The notes under the pieces are model-generated. The model ran no database searches. It saw only the letters and a list, made by a program, of their open reading frames with translations, and had not been told where the DNA came from. Below, piece by piece: positions 36,001-49,799 of a DNA stretch of 64,000 nucleotides (position 1 is the first letter of the stretch; the number at the start of each line of letters is the position of its first letter). Both the position numbers and the translations under genes were made by a program. The DNA is from Pomacea canaliculata (lineage: Eukaryota; Mollusca; Gastropoda; Architaenioglossa; Ampullariidae): NCBI RefSeq assembly GCF_003073045.1, contig NC_037592.1:3833924-3897923 (forward strand), written 5' to 3'.

Positions 36001-39000
36001 AGAGATTGTGATTGATGCTGAGTATCACAGCACATTTTATTGACTGCAGTTTTGTGTGTGTGTGTGCGTGTGTTTTCATCCGGTCTTTATATACTCAGCT
36101 TGAAATTAAGCTGCTACCTAGCATGCAAGCATTAAAGCTTGGGTGGAGAGTGGCCAGAGGTTGAACAAAAAGAATAATGTTAACTGTAAAAGTATTGTAT
36201 TATCAGGATATTTTGATACATAATCTTCAGATTTTAAGCTTAGGTTTTATTGAGTGAAAAACATTACTATGTGTGTCACTGATTTGTTTGAGGGAGAAGG
36301 ATATAAGTAGCATGTCTATTAGCTAGGGTACAACACATCGTAGGACTGGCCCCGTTTTTGATACTAGAGAGAATATTTAATGCATGTTCAAGGTGACTGA
36401 AATGTTGACCTTGATACCCAGATACAGATTTGAAGAATAAACTGTTCCTACCTTAGTCCATGATAAAACAGTGCTTTCTTAAAAATCCAAAGGAAATTCA
36501 GTTATCAGTGGCAAAAATTATTTTTGGAAACATTGTTATATAAATTGTATATAGAATGTACTATGTGAAAGCAGCGAATCCTGTGGTTAAAAACTGTGTA
36601 CAAGTGAATAACTGTAAAACATGATGAAAAACTGCTAAATGGTCAAAAATATCATCAACCATTTTGATGTGTTCTCTAGTGTTTGCAGTCATTTTTGAAA
36701 AGAGTAAAATTCAAGTCTGCAAAAATATATATGTACACAAACATATATTGATGACTCGGAAATACATCACAGTGAAATTTAAAGGCGGTAGGCAAAAGAC
36801 CACTCCTCACATTTCTCTGTCTCTGCGTGGATTTATTCCTGTCATAAAAATATTTATTGTTTGACAGTTTTGTGGATAGTCATCAAAATACCTGTAATAG
36901 CAATGCATATTTACTTTGACTCTCTTTGGGCTTTCTCCACCAATTGTTATTTCAGAATCAATATCTGATGCTGCAATGTGCATCTTTCATGCTGTTTTTT
37001 TCAAAGCCAGGCGAAGATGTCCAAGCTTACACTGTAAGCAGTTAGTTTGCTTGTCATGGTGACACTTGTATGTTATGGCAGACTTTCATACCCACAGTGT
37101 ACTGTTGATTTAGCTGCTATGTGAAACCTTTATGCATAATGTTGATTGCATACTGTCAAGTTTGGTGTCAGCATGAAGTTCTCTCTTTGTATCAGTTGCT
37201 ACTGCAGGTTTTATCTTTTAAGCTTCTAGGCATCTGCCATCAGGAATTATACAAACTTTTCTCCTGACCTTTTTCATTAATTGACTTTTGCAACACTTTA
37301 TGACATGATGGTGATCTTTTCTGCCCTTCTCTTGGCATTGGTGTGTTTAGGTAAAGGCAGCTGGTCTGACCCCTGCTTTTGCTTTCAACACTGATAAGTG
37401 TGTACTGCCTGTGTGATGAATAATTGACGAAATATCCTTGTTGTAATTTTAGGATTTTTTTTTTTTTTTTGGTGGGTTGGTGTCAGGGAGGACATCTGAT
37501 TTGCTGGGTGTTATAAACCCAGCATAGTTAAGAATAACAAGCCTGCACCTCATCAGATATCAACAAATTTAGAATGTAAGCTCCATAGTAATGTTAAAAT
37601 ATGTAAAATACAAAAGTAGATGATAAAAATGTGTAAAATACAAGTGAGGTAGTCATTAAAACAATTGCTTGCTTTACTTGATATATTTAAATTTGTCATT
37701 TAAAGAAGTATGTGGTTCTGCAAACAGAGAAAGAGAGATGGTGTGTGTGTATATTTCCATCTGTACGTGGGAGCACACATTATTAGCAGCGTTTGCAAGT
37801 GTGATTGGTATTGTATTTGTCAAGTAAGTGGTGGCTATTGTCAAGTCAAATTCCTATTATAATGTCACTAATGCCATGTAAATACTTCTTAAACGTGTAA
37901 TGCTGCATCATTTGCTCTGTCTTCACCAGTTATTTTAAAACCACTGATCTGGCAACAAAAAAAATAAAAATATTCCCATTAGGATCATGTATTGATGCAT
38001 TCCTTTCATTTTACAGAGTGCTAGAAGTGCCTCAGCTAAAACTGCACCATCATTCTCAGACATTTTGGGATCACCATTATCATCAGCAGGGAGCCAGAGT
38101 TTGAAGAGCCAGAAGTTCAAGTCACAAGATGCCTCAAAAAAGTACATGAATTTGGCTGTAGCAGAGTCTGCCTTGCGTAAACCATCACAGAATAGCTGTC
38201 ACTTTTCTTTTGAAGACAAGGAAAATCTCACAGTCTTTGACCTTCAGTCATCTCCTGTCAGGCAGCAGTCATATCATGAGCACTGTCCAGTTTTGGAGAG
38301 TTCACCAACGGTATGTGAAAATGGATGCAAGAAGCCAGAAAAACAAAATTACAGTGTTACATCACAGATATGCACCCTAGACTCTTCTTTACATATTATT
38401 ACTTCAAAGAATCCATCTTTAACAGAGGTCATTAATGATGACTCAGCCAAGTATGCTACCTGCTCTGCGTTGACTGAAACCTCTGACAAAGAAAACGAAA
38501 ATCAGCAGTTTGAGAGTATGGCTAAACGCATGCAGTCAGAAGTGTTGGTAGAGAAAAGCTCCTATAATGGAGCCACAGAGTCAGTTCCTGGTTATTGCAA
38601 TGAAGAAAACACAGATAAGCATCCAACGAAAGGGTACCTACAGCCAAGCAAAAAACTGACAAAAACCTTGCCACATGAACAAACTCCGAGTGATTCCTTG
38701 AAAAGTAGAGAGATAGAAAAACCTTCACTTTATCCGGATGCTGCAGTTTCAGCTGAAGATGACCATAGAGGGATGAGCAGGTTAGCCAAAAGTGATTGCC
38801 ATTTGAAGCAAATCAGTACCTTTGCCACAGATTATCAGAAAACAGAGAGAAATAAGAATGCAGCAACAGATGATAGATTTCAGATTCAGTCTAATTATGC
38901 AGAATATCCATGGTCAAAAACATCAGATCACAGGACACTCCCAGAACAATCAGAAAAAATGCCTTCAAAATTATTAGATCATAAAGCATGCACAGACATG

Positions 39001-42000
39001 GGGATGACTTTAGAACAGTTAAATTATGAGACCTTTCAGGAATCATTGGACATGGACAGTGGAATGCTTTTCGAACAATCAGACCAAACTGCAAACAACA
39101 AGCAAAATTATAAGATCCCAGAAAAAAGTAAAGCATTGTCAGTTAACTGTGAACACGAGAACTTGTGCCTTCAGATGAATTTGAAAGAATCTGTAGTTCC
39201 TTGCTTTGAGAGTGATTTCTGCACAGTTGCATCTCTGCCTGGTCCTGCCATCATGAATGGCATGAATTTAGTTGATGATGATGCATTAAGTCCTGCTCAG
39301 TTTTCTGAGGAGGCATTAGATGTTGCTAGGCTGGGCATTGAAGCTGATAAGACATCTATGAATGACAAACATGAATGCCATCTTCTCAAGCATGTTTCAA
39401 ATTCTCTCCATGAAACATTTGATGTGGATGCTGAAGACACAGTTTTAGATGACGGAATTAAGTTAACTGCTACTGCTGCTGCAAAGTTGATTGATCTGCA
39501 GCAGTCTGATAGAAGAAGAGACTCCAAACTAATTACTGCATCTTCAGTCTCAGTAGTTTCTTCAGTGGCAGAAGGCAAGAAGACAGATGAACAAGTAGAG
39601 AGTCATGATGTTGTCAAAGTCCATCCTTCTTCTGATCTTGTTGGTCATCTTAATGCCACGCATTATACTCAGCATGCTGTTGCCAAGGAAGGGTAATTCT
39701 GTTGTGTTGGTTATTTTAATTCAGATTTGTCTGCCTTGGAGGTGTTTGTTTATTGGTGTTTTCTGTTATCATCCCAGGCACCAAATTCATGAAGTTAGTC
39801 GTCCCAGGGAAACCAAGAGCAATCATTTTATTTCTCTGCTTATAAAACAGCATCCAGACTCCACAAATGTTGCTTAAATCCTTGGACTGCAATCATAAAA
39901 TCCCGATAAAGGATAAACTAACATAAGCTAATATATATATAACATTTCTAATATGGAGACAAAAGGTTTCTCCTTGATTTCCCCATTTTGATCCTGGATA
40001 ATAACTTACCCTTGCTCCCTGAATATGCCTCCTTAAAGAGACTTGTTTTCTTTATTTGTTGAGGCACTAGGTTGTGAACATTTTCATATATTATCAAATA
40101 AAACTAGTTCTTAAATCTGAGCTTCTGCTGAATTCTCAGCTCACCTGTGCTTTTAAAGAACCAGGAAAGTATTCATTGGTATCCTTTAGTGATGATTGCA
40201 CATATTACTTTTGGCTGTCAGAGGCAATACAATAGTATATTGTTTTAAAACACATTTTCTAGAAATCTGCAACAGAAAACATAGTTCACATAATTTTAGA
40301 ATATATTTCATAAAATGTATAATACTTTACTCTGTAATGAAAAAAGATTGTTTTCCTATAAATGAATAAGAATGATCAGAGTTTGGAATGTGTATTTTTT
40401 TGCTAATTACCTTTAGGTTATTTTCTTTAGCTGTCCACAACATCGTGTTAGACTAACTCTCATCAAATACTGTAATATGCGGTAAAACACCCAATTTTTA
40501 ATTGGTTCTTTAGTTGCACAATAACTTCTGAAGTGACCAGGAGTTTTTCCCCCTTATTCAGTTCAACTTTGCACAGAGTACTGTAATTTGCAACTACAGC
40601 ATTAATTGTTAAGACTATTCAAAATTATTTTGCATGTATAAAAGCGCAGATTTAAAAATTGGCTAATGAGCCCACTTATTAACAAGTTCTGAGTAACAAT
40701 TAGAGAAATGACAAAGTTGTGTGGATACAGCTCTACTAGGTTTGTGAGTAGTCTTAAATTTCTTCCTAGACTTTTACAACAACCATAAATAATACTTTTT
40801 TTCATTGGTCTTTTTTCCAAATATTTCCAGTGACTTATATAACCCCACAAGTACTTCAGCCATGCCCACTACATTCCTTCAGCATCACCTCCAACCTTTG
40901 ACCCTTCCTGCTGCCTTGCAGACCACTTCCCATGCTGAGCTGCCATCTACTGATTTGCAGTCTTCCTGTGCTGTGGCATCAAGTATGAGATTAATTTCTT
41001 CCACCTTGTCAGAGTTGGATTTCGCATCTGACAGCAATTCTTCCCACTCGCAAGAACCAAGTGTTCAGTCCTCCAGCACCATTTCTTCACCTTTGCAGCA
41101 ACCTGGCATTCCAGCTAGTAGTGTAATTTTCTCATCTCCACAAGGACCAGGTATTCCTGGCCTTGAAGAGATTTTGTCAGGAACCAATAGTTTATCGCCA
41201 TGTGCCAATGATTTGTACCCAATAGTGTTGACTATGCTGACTTTGGAATATCCTTTGCAGGCTTGTGACAGGGTTTGGCTACAGGTGAGTGCGAAGAATG
41301 AATCTTTATTTTGCGGTTATCATACTGGCATTGTTAGATATCTAACTTTTTAAGCTATAACTTGTAGCTTTCTGATATGTAGATATTTAATCCCAAAGAG
41401 ATAAGGAACATTTAGTGATAAAGTGCAAAGCTTGAGGCACATTATGAGTTTTAAGCCACAAGTTATTGCTTCATTTATATCCTTTAGAGCTCTCATCATA
41501 TTGATTGTGCAGTTTCTACTGCTTATGTTGTTTATATAAATAGATTAGCACTTGGAGCATAACCCTAATGTAGAAAGTTTTTATTACTATTTTCTTGATT
41601 CCTGAAAGATTTATATGACCAATTGTATCTTATACAAACAAGCTTAAGTTCTGCCACTCTGATTTCACTCAGCACTGAACATTTTGTAATAGAAATCTTA
41701 TAACCTGTGATGCTATCAGCAAGAAATGTTGGTTGAGCATCTTTTCATATTGCTGACAGAAAACTGCACGGGAACAAACACAGCTTCTATGGACAGTCCT
41801 GCAGAATCAGCAAGGACCTTTATCTTCTTTGGAAGCAGCTGTTTTGAAGCCACCTTTGACACCTGGACCATCATCAGCACCTGCCTCAGTGCCTAGATCT
41901 GTTAGTAGGTATCCCAAACTGCAATTAAAATTGCCTGCTTAAATACTTTATTGTTGAGGATCTTTATTTCCTGACATCAATGATAGCAAAAGCAAGTTTC

Positions 42001-45000
42001 TAGGTCAGTTGAAAGCAAAGTTATGAATTTTTGAAAAATTACTATTTTAGCTTTTAATATTAAAAAAAGAAATTGACTTACCAGCCATGGTTTTGGCTTC
42101 AATGGAAAGAGGGATATTTCTTACAATATTGCTGACTCATTTAAAATGCACATATTAAGCATGAAACTTTTTTGTGTGGCAATAGTGTAACTCAGTTTTT
42201 CACAGTTTTTCATTCTGTAATAAAAGGCTTTTCCACGAAATACAACAAATAAAACTTAAGTTATTTTTATGCATTATTTCACATTCAAATGATTCAACCA
42301 CAGTTCAAGCATGTGAAGTCAAACCAAAATCATGGTGTGGTCTCCCATAGATTTGCCTTTCATGGGCTTCTGCTTAGCATACCTGTTATTAGCAAAGTTC
42401 TTTTTACAGCAGAGTCACCATGTCATCCACAGACAACACCTGATGCACCTTTTGCTAATCAGACAAGTTTGCAGATGTCACCCAAGACCTGTGATATTCC
42501 CCCAGGTTTCCAGAAAATAGGTAACATACTAAAATGGTAGTACCATTTTTGTTCATTTTTATTTATGCTGACCGTCAAATATTGGCATTGGGAAGAGGGA
42601 GAATTGCTTAAGATTTCAACATGATGCTACTCCTCTTTGCAGAAATTTTGGAAGAGCTATGGTATTTACAATTTTGTTTTGATTACATTTACATTTTCAG
42701 GGATGCTTCAACAAGCCAAGGAACTCGAAGCAGAGATTTTCTTATCCTGTAACTTCCACGTCTTCAGTCATTCCAGAGCTTCCTGGTGGACACATTACTG
42801 AAACAATCTCTTCAAGACAGGAAAATGATCAGTTCCCATCTTCAGGGTTTCCAAGTTTGCATAGTTCTGCAGATATGAGGAAATCTTCCTTTAAGTTGGA
42901 GTTGCCTGCTAGAATTTCAGACTCTGTTGTCGATGTTAATGTCTTCCCATCAGAGACATGCCAGTCATTAAAAGTGTCGTCACCGAAGATGTCCAACCCA
43001 GCAGAAGCATTGTCTTTAGTAGAAGATAGCAAACTGGTGGATGACTTTTCAAAACGGTCTAGTACAAAGAGCAAAAGGAGGTCTGCAGATTGTGAGGGTT
43101 TTGAAATCAATACAAAGAAGTGCATGCAAAACAGAGATGAACTTCAAAATGTTTCATGTTTAGTTTGTGAAGAGGGAAGAGATGACATTCTGGAAGTCGA
43201 GGATCTTCAAGGTCAGACATCCTGCCGATCTTTTTCCTTGGAGTCATATAGTTCAATATATAAAAGATCAGTAAGGCTGTCACCAACAAGAACCACATCA
43301 TTTCAGATGGCAGCAGTGAACTTTTCAAAATCACTAGTCACAGCAGGGACTTGGGTAGAGAAGGTTAAGTTAGAGGTTAAGATTATCAGTAAAAATGTTG
43401 GCAGTTATTTTGCTCTTCAGCTTGGTTTTTTTTGCAAAAATATGTTAATGAATATCTTTTATCTGCAATGCTCCTAGAACAGTGCTTCAGGTTTGGGATT
43501 TCTCTGTTTAGTTTTTTTCATAGCTTTAAGTTTCAAGCCAGTTTACAGATCAGGTAGCTTCAGAAGTGTTTGGCATTTTTGCTTTAGAACTTCAAGACTC
43601 ATCGTGGCCTGGTCCTGCAATTGCCAAGAAGAGTGATGATGACGATGACAGCTCTAGAGCAGCCTGTCAGTCTGGTGCTAGAGTACATAAGGAAGGGAGT
43701 GACCATCCTTCTACAGTCCACATATCACATGGGTCCTTCATTGAGACTCCAGATCCCCAGCTTAACAGCCCTACTTCCTCAATAAGCCTCTGCAAGAACT
43801 CTCATGACTTAGAGTTTGAACTGGGATGCAAAATTCAGACTGCTGGATCTGCTGATCAGAACCAGACCTTTCTGACCAAAAGTGAGAGTTGTATTTTTCA
43901 TTTGTTTACATGTGCTGTTTTGAGTTGTGCATGCTTTAAGTCATGGGAGGGAGAGGTACATAAGTTGTGTGGTTTTACAAGTAAACTTGATGTGAGTATC
44001 TAATTATTGTTTAGGGATAAAGTTTCTGGCTGGAATTAGCATTTAGTTTTCATCATTTCCATTTAAAATATCAGTAGTTGCATGTGATGTTTTGTAACTG
44101 ATTTATTTTTATGAGCTTATAAAAGACGATATGTATCTGTACAGATTTACATGATTATTATTTTGGCTTTTATCATCATGTTTTAGAAAATACTTTGGAG
44201 AATGCCTGCCCGACAGAAAATTCTGGTGCATGGGAAAAGGTGAGTCTGGGGTGATCCTTTGGTAGGTGTGAGGGACATATTGAGAGGATGAATGATAGCG
44301 ACATCGTAAAGATGCATGTGAAGCCTACTTTATGCGCTCGTGAGTCTTTATGGATGTTAGTGCATGTATAAGCCATTATATCTGCTCATATGCATTTGTA
44401 CCTCTATATACTAACATGATGAAATTCAGCAGCCCAAATTAAAATGCTCAGCACTTGACGCATCTTTCTTAGCCCTGTTGTATCTATACTTCCCTGAAAA
44501 AGTTGCCTTCATTCCTCTTTTAGTATTCTTACTGTTCATGTCAGTTATATTATTAGCATATTTGTGTTCAGACATGTTATTTTACTGTAACAGTGTAATA
44601 ATGACCTCGAAATGTAAGTTTTATTATGCTTACATTTGTCAATTAAACTTTGTCATTTGTGCATATTACACAAATATCACATTATAACTAGCTTTCAGCA
44701 TTATCCATGGCTTCACATAAATTTGTTGTATTGGAATGTATAACCAAGAGATACTAGAAAAAAAATGTTTTCAGCATAGTCAGCAAGATTTTAGCAAGAC
44801 TATTTGCAAGTCTGGCTTGTGTGTCTGTAAAGACTGGGAAATTCTGTAAGATGGATGAGGTGAAGCAAGAGGAGCGACATTCCAAAACCGGGAATGCAAA
44901 CAACCTGTCTGCTTCTTGCCACCAGAAGCTTGTGAGATTTATCATGAAAACATCCCCTCACCTAACTCCGTGAGTATCTTTGCAGCAATACTTTATTTTA

Positions 45001-48000
45001 GTGGTAGCATTGTAACTTTGTTAATGTGTGTGTACCTTGTCTGTGTATTTCATTTTTTATTTTATTTCTCTTGAGGAATAGGTTCAACATATATTTTGAG
45101 AGGAAGATTTTCAGCTGTATATCTGATTGTAGTGTAATCTGAGGAAATTTTAGTGGTGAAAAATTAATGTCTTTACCATGGGAATATGGCAGGCTTTTTT
45201 TCTTACAAGAAGTCCAAACTCAGAGGTATGCATGCTAGCCCCTTTAGTGTTGGCATAACACAGTGTACTTTACCCATCGACAACTATGTAATGATTACTT
45301 TCCTTCTTAGAGGGTAAAGCAGGAAAGAAGAACAGAAGGGCACTGCACGTAAACATGGCTGGTCCTGGGTTAAGTGCAGTCTGTAATTCTTTTTCTCCTC
45401 AACAGCTACAAGTCATGCAACGATCTTTACCTTAGACTTGAATTAATGTCTTTTTATCTGTAGCTTAAGATTTAAGAAAATTAGCACCAGCATTTTTTTC
45501 TTTTGCCCTTGACTTGCTGAGTAACATTTACAGGTTTAAATATTTAAATATCTCTTTTTTAATTCTGAACCATTGGCTTGTGTTGTACAGGGAGCAGTTG
45601 AGTAACGTTATAGTCAAGGTAAAGGAAGAGTTTGGTGGCTGCCTCCATGGACAACTGTTTAGCAACATCACCAAGAAGGCCAAGTTTATTGCGATGCACT
45701 CATACCCCGATGTTGCCAGATCCATGGCTAGTATTAGATTTTTTTAATGCATTCTAAGAGATTCACTCCCATGTATGCTTAGACAAATGCACGCAGGCAG
45801 GCAGGTGGGTGGCTGGAGGTGTGCATTTAGTTTGGTACAGAGTTTTCTGTGTTTTGCAGTTAAAAATACAGTAATGGGGCAACCATCTCATTTTCTCTTT
45901 GTTTTGAAGAACCTTGCAAGTTCCAGTTGTGCAATCTGCCATGAAGAGATGAAACCCCAGGGTTTGCAAAAGCTGACTTGTGGCCACTTTATTCATGTGC
46001 AGGTTGGTGTAGATAACTCTTAATTATTCAGCATACTCTTTGAAAATTTATTGTGCTGTAAAGCTTAATTATTTGACACATACAGTTTAAATATTTCTCT
46101 AGCAATATATTCATATATATATATATTGCTACATATATTGCATATATACCTACATATATTCAGAGTCGGAATAAACTAACATATTGCTGTTTATTCACAC
46201 TCTCCACCCTGGTCATTCACTGCAAACTACTAGCCGCTATTGTGTCAACAAGTTTGGAAACGAAATGCCATCAACTTAGGACACCTGAAAGTAGAGCAAA
46301 ATTTACTTACAGATCATCAAAAAATTGTTTGAATCATATAGGCTCTACTTTTGAAATGACTACATCGTCATCATAATATTCTGCGGCTTTTCAACATGTG
46401 AAAGAATGCAACTTACAATCCAATAACTTGGACACCTACAACACTGATTTCTCAATGTCTGAACTTAAACAAGCACTTTCAAAGTGCTCTCAGTGGACCC
46501 CAGGACCAGACAGTGTTTCATACCAAATCATAATTAAACTTCAGTCAGCATTCAGGACATTACGAGTGATTTTCATTCATGTGGAGCTCAGGAAACTTTC
46601 TTAAGCTTGTCATGAGGCTATAATAGTCCCAATACTAAAACCAGGAAAAGATCCCTGAGACCCAAATAGTTATCACCCAATTGCTTTAACAAATTGTCTC
46701 GGCAAAGTTCTAGAAAGGATGGTAAACTCACGATTGCTTTGGGTGCTATAATCCCAGAACCTCATGTCCAACATTCAGTGTGGTTTTCAGAAAAATTGTA
46801 GTACTGCAGATCAAATGGTCCAATTTGAAACATTTATAAGAGACACCTTTATTAACAAAGAGCATGTCATAGGAGTATTCTTTGACCTAGAAAGGGTTTA
46901 TAAATGGGGACATGGTATTTTGTATGTCCTATTTTCTCCGAGACCTATTATCACTTTTCATTAAAAATGTACTCCAGATACAGACACCCATGAACAGCAG
47001 GTGGGAGTCCCTCAAGGAAGTATCCTATCACCTATACTATTTTGCATTAGAATAGATGGTATCCTGAAGTCTATTCCAAAACATATGGCTGCTTCGTTAT
47101 AAGTAGACGATTTTGCTCATTGTATTCAAGGAAAGTTTTCACCTTGTCTGGAGAGACAATTACAGATATGTGTAAATCATTTCTCCAAATGGGTACTGGA
47201 AAATGGTTTCAAATTTTCTCCTTCAAAGTCTGTCTGCATTCACTTTACAAAATCAAGATGTCCTTTTCCTGAACTCTCTATCTTGGTAAATGGAGTGGCA
47301 CTCAAAGTAGTACAAGAGATCCGTTTCTTGGGTATTATTTTTGATCGCAAACTCTCTTTTCAGTGCCACATCCACCATCTTCACTCTTCCTGTCTGAAGG
47401 CCCTGAATATCCTGTGAGTGATTAGCAATACAAAATGGGGTGCAGACCAATTTACTTTACTCCATCTATATCACTGTCTAGAACGTTCTAGATTAGACTA
47501 TGGATGGATAGTCTATGGATCTGCCAGAACTTCGTACCTAAGAAGGCTAGACACTGACACACTGTACATCATCTTGGGATCAAAATTGGTCTTGGAGCAT
47601 TCAGGACTACCCCCATACAAAGTCTATATGCAGAGGCGGGTGAACCACCACTAGGTTTACGGCGACTAAAATTAATTCTGTCCTATGTCTTGAAACTTCG
47701 AGCTCTGCCCCAGAACCCTGCTTTTTGCCTGGTTTTCTCTTTACAATTTCTTGATAAGTATAGACCACATGAATATGAACAAAAACCTCTACTGATACAG
47801 GTTTATCCTCATCTCCAGAAATTGGGAATGGACCCCAAAACAACAGTACCATTTACACTGACCATTAATACACCACCATGGCTACTTCCTGTACCAGAAA
47901 TTCGTTTTGACCTTTCCAAACTAAAGAAATCTGAAACCTCTGATGTAGTCTATGTACAACATTTTAGAGAAATCACAGACTACCTAGGTTTTTATCAAGT

Positions 48001-49085
48001 ATACACTGATGGCTCAAAAAAATCCTGAAAAAGGAACTGTGGCAGCCACAGCTGTGCCCATGAACACCTCCACACCACGACAACTCTCTTGGAGGGCCAT
48101 AGCTCTGACTTCTCTGCTGAGTTAAAATACATAAAATACATCAGCACATCTAGAAATAAAAACTTCTTGATCATTTCCGACTCTTTATCATCCTTCCTTG
48201 CACTTCAGTCTCAACATTTGGATCACCCACTTGTAGTGCAGTTTTTTTTTAACTTCTCCATTCATTACAGAGAGAAAATATTGACATTATTTTTATTTGG
48301 GTCCCTAGCCATGTAAATATTCCAGGAAACACTTGAGCTGATGAGCCAGCCAAAAAGGCCCTTCAACAGCCACTTATAGTTCCAACAACTTTTGGCTCTG
48401 ATTGGTCCGCGTAACCCAGCAGTCTCTGAACCAATGGGAAGAGGTGGTCTTAAATAGGCTAAAAACTGGCCACACATTTATCACACATCATTTTTTACTC
48501 ATGGGAGAAAACTCCCCACTCTATTCTTGGTGTCATGATATGTTAACATTTTTCCTTACCTGTCCCAAACTCTCAAGTGTTTAGCGAAACTATTTCACAG
48601 CCCAGATTCTCAATTAACTTTTTATAAAGTCTTCGTCCACATCAATCATAGCTTATCTTAAGTCTATCCAAATGTTTCACCTAATATGAAAAAGACCCTG
48701 TTAATTAGAAAGCTTATTGTATTTGAATAAGAAAAGAATAATGTATATCTTCTTCAAATGTCTGTATGTCAACCTTCAAATGTTCCTATACTTTATTCTC
48801 GCCATGAGATAGCCTCAGGTGCTGACATGGTGTAGAGCTCTGACTGTTGCTGGTCAGTTTACACACACACACATGGAGTAGCAAGAAGTACATTTTTTCT
48901 GTTGCTGGTCAGTTTTCTCTTTTTATTTTCCACACACTTATGGAGCAGGACATTTGGATAAGATTTTAAATGGTGCTTAAGTAGTATATATCTTTCTATT
49001 CCAGTGCTTCACCAAATGGGTAGCACAAGACAGACAGTGTCCCACTTGCCAGAAGCTGGTGTCATGCCCGAGTTTTTCGTACTAA
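33067..49085 (+). CDS. RING-H2 E3 ubiquitin ligase of the RNF214/DZIP3/TTC3 type
   Basis: Probable exons: 33067-33986, 34191-34284, 34476-34582, 34862-34940, 35825-35932, possibly 36956-37039, 38017-39692, 40831-41284, 41760-41908, 42410-42520, 42701-43363, 43554-43881, 44187-44239, 44833-44969, 45590 to about 45715, 45910-46002, 49005-49085; about 1,750 residues. The order of parts follows RNF214: QT[D/E] motifs (VSVQTDE, AETQTDN, SLQTEW), a coiled coil, a FEKGKILSRLPEF segment, Ser/Pro/Gln-rich disorder, a short helical region (LSNVIVKVKEEFGGCLHG), then a C-terminal RING. The RING is C3H2C3: CAIC, then CGHFIHVQ, then C and CPTC, ending 10 residues before TAA. It should therefore transfer ubiquitin to unknown substrates. 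The 1.7-kb exon makes this protein far longer than RNF214 (about 700 residues). Phases conflict around exons 41760-42701, where a small exon or base errors may be missed. Several donors and the exact 5' start are tentative. Confidence 0.78.
46190..48890 (+). mobile_element. Decayed LINE with C-terminal RNase H, inside the intron that splits the RING
   Basis: Fragments follow the order of an I/Jockey-like LINE polyprotein: SELKQALSKCSQWTPGPDS, NSYHPIALTNCLGKVLERMV, QCGFQKNCSTADQMVQFETF, VGVPQGSILSPILF, the catalytic VDDF, NGFKFSPSKSVC, FLGIIFDRKLSF, SRLDYGWIVYGSARTSYL, and then RNase H pieces VYTDGSK and ISDSLSSFLAL. The endonuclease half is absent, so it is 5'-truncated. About ten stops or frame changes make it dead. 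It sits in the same orientation as the host gene, within its last intron (46003-49004). Exact ends are approximate and no target duplication was found. Confidence 0.82.
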
Positions 49086-49762
49086 GTAGGTGAAAGTAGA
49101 AGCTTGCAGCGACACATATAGGCTGTCCACTTGCATGTTTGTTATTGGATATGTGCATGTTTTATGCACTGAGCTTGTAACAGAGATGAGTTGCAGTTTA
49201 GCTGTTTTCATTTTAAAGTTTTTTGCATTCTATCTATTGCTTTAAGCATTTTTGATGGACTTCCATAATCTGGAAGAATCCAGGAACAAACTCATTGGTA
49301 TGAGGTGGTGTATTTTATGTTTTTTGTGTTATTTTCATTTAATTACAGTTTGTCATAATGTGATTATGTTGTTTGGCCTAACTGCTATATCTTTTTCTTT
49401 GAGCTATGATTAAAGACCTTTCCTTTTTTTCTTGATTTTTTACTCAGGAGATCATGCAAAATATGCTTGCATGTTTGTGATACAAGCCAGTGTGTCTATA
49501 ATGTGCAAAATGAAGACTATCTTGTAGGATCTCTATGTGTAAATCCAAATAGATGCAGGGTTTGGAATATTTTACAAATTACCATTGTTCTCACAAAGGA
49601 GCTTTTTAGTTTTGATTGAATATTTCATGACTGGTATTGTCAGCCTTTGTTTTGTTGTGTTTAGTTTTGCTAGTCACAATTTATATAACTGCTAGAAGAC
49701 ATCTAAGTTAAAGATAAATTTGTTCTTATTTATGAATATGTCAGCAGTTTTTCATGAGTGGC

Positions 49763-49768
49763 AATAAA
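49763..49768 (+). promoter_or_regulatory. Poly(A) signal AATAAA of the RNF214-like gene
   Basis: AATAAA lies about 680 nt after the RING-exon stop, preceded by AT-rich 3' UTR-like sequence. It gives a plausible transcript end near 49790. Confidence 0.4.
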
Positions 49769-49799
49769 GTACAAATGTGAGCAGTAGTCTTTTAAGAAA

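Noticed and set aside
30773-40030. About 30-bp similarity between 30773 and 40002 (ACCCTTGCT-C-TGAATA)
   Set aside because: Too short and imperfect to define a repeat without a genome-wide search.
46190-48890. Reading the 46-49 kb polymerase fragments as an LTR element
   Set aside because: The order of RT then RNase H with the Jockey/I-type motifs and no integrase or long terminal repeats marks it as a non-LTR LINE.
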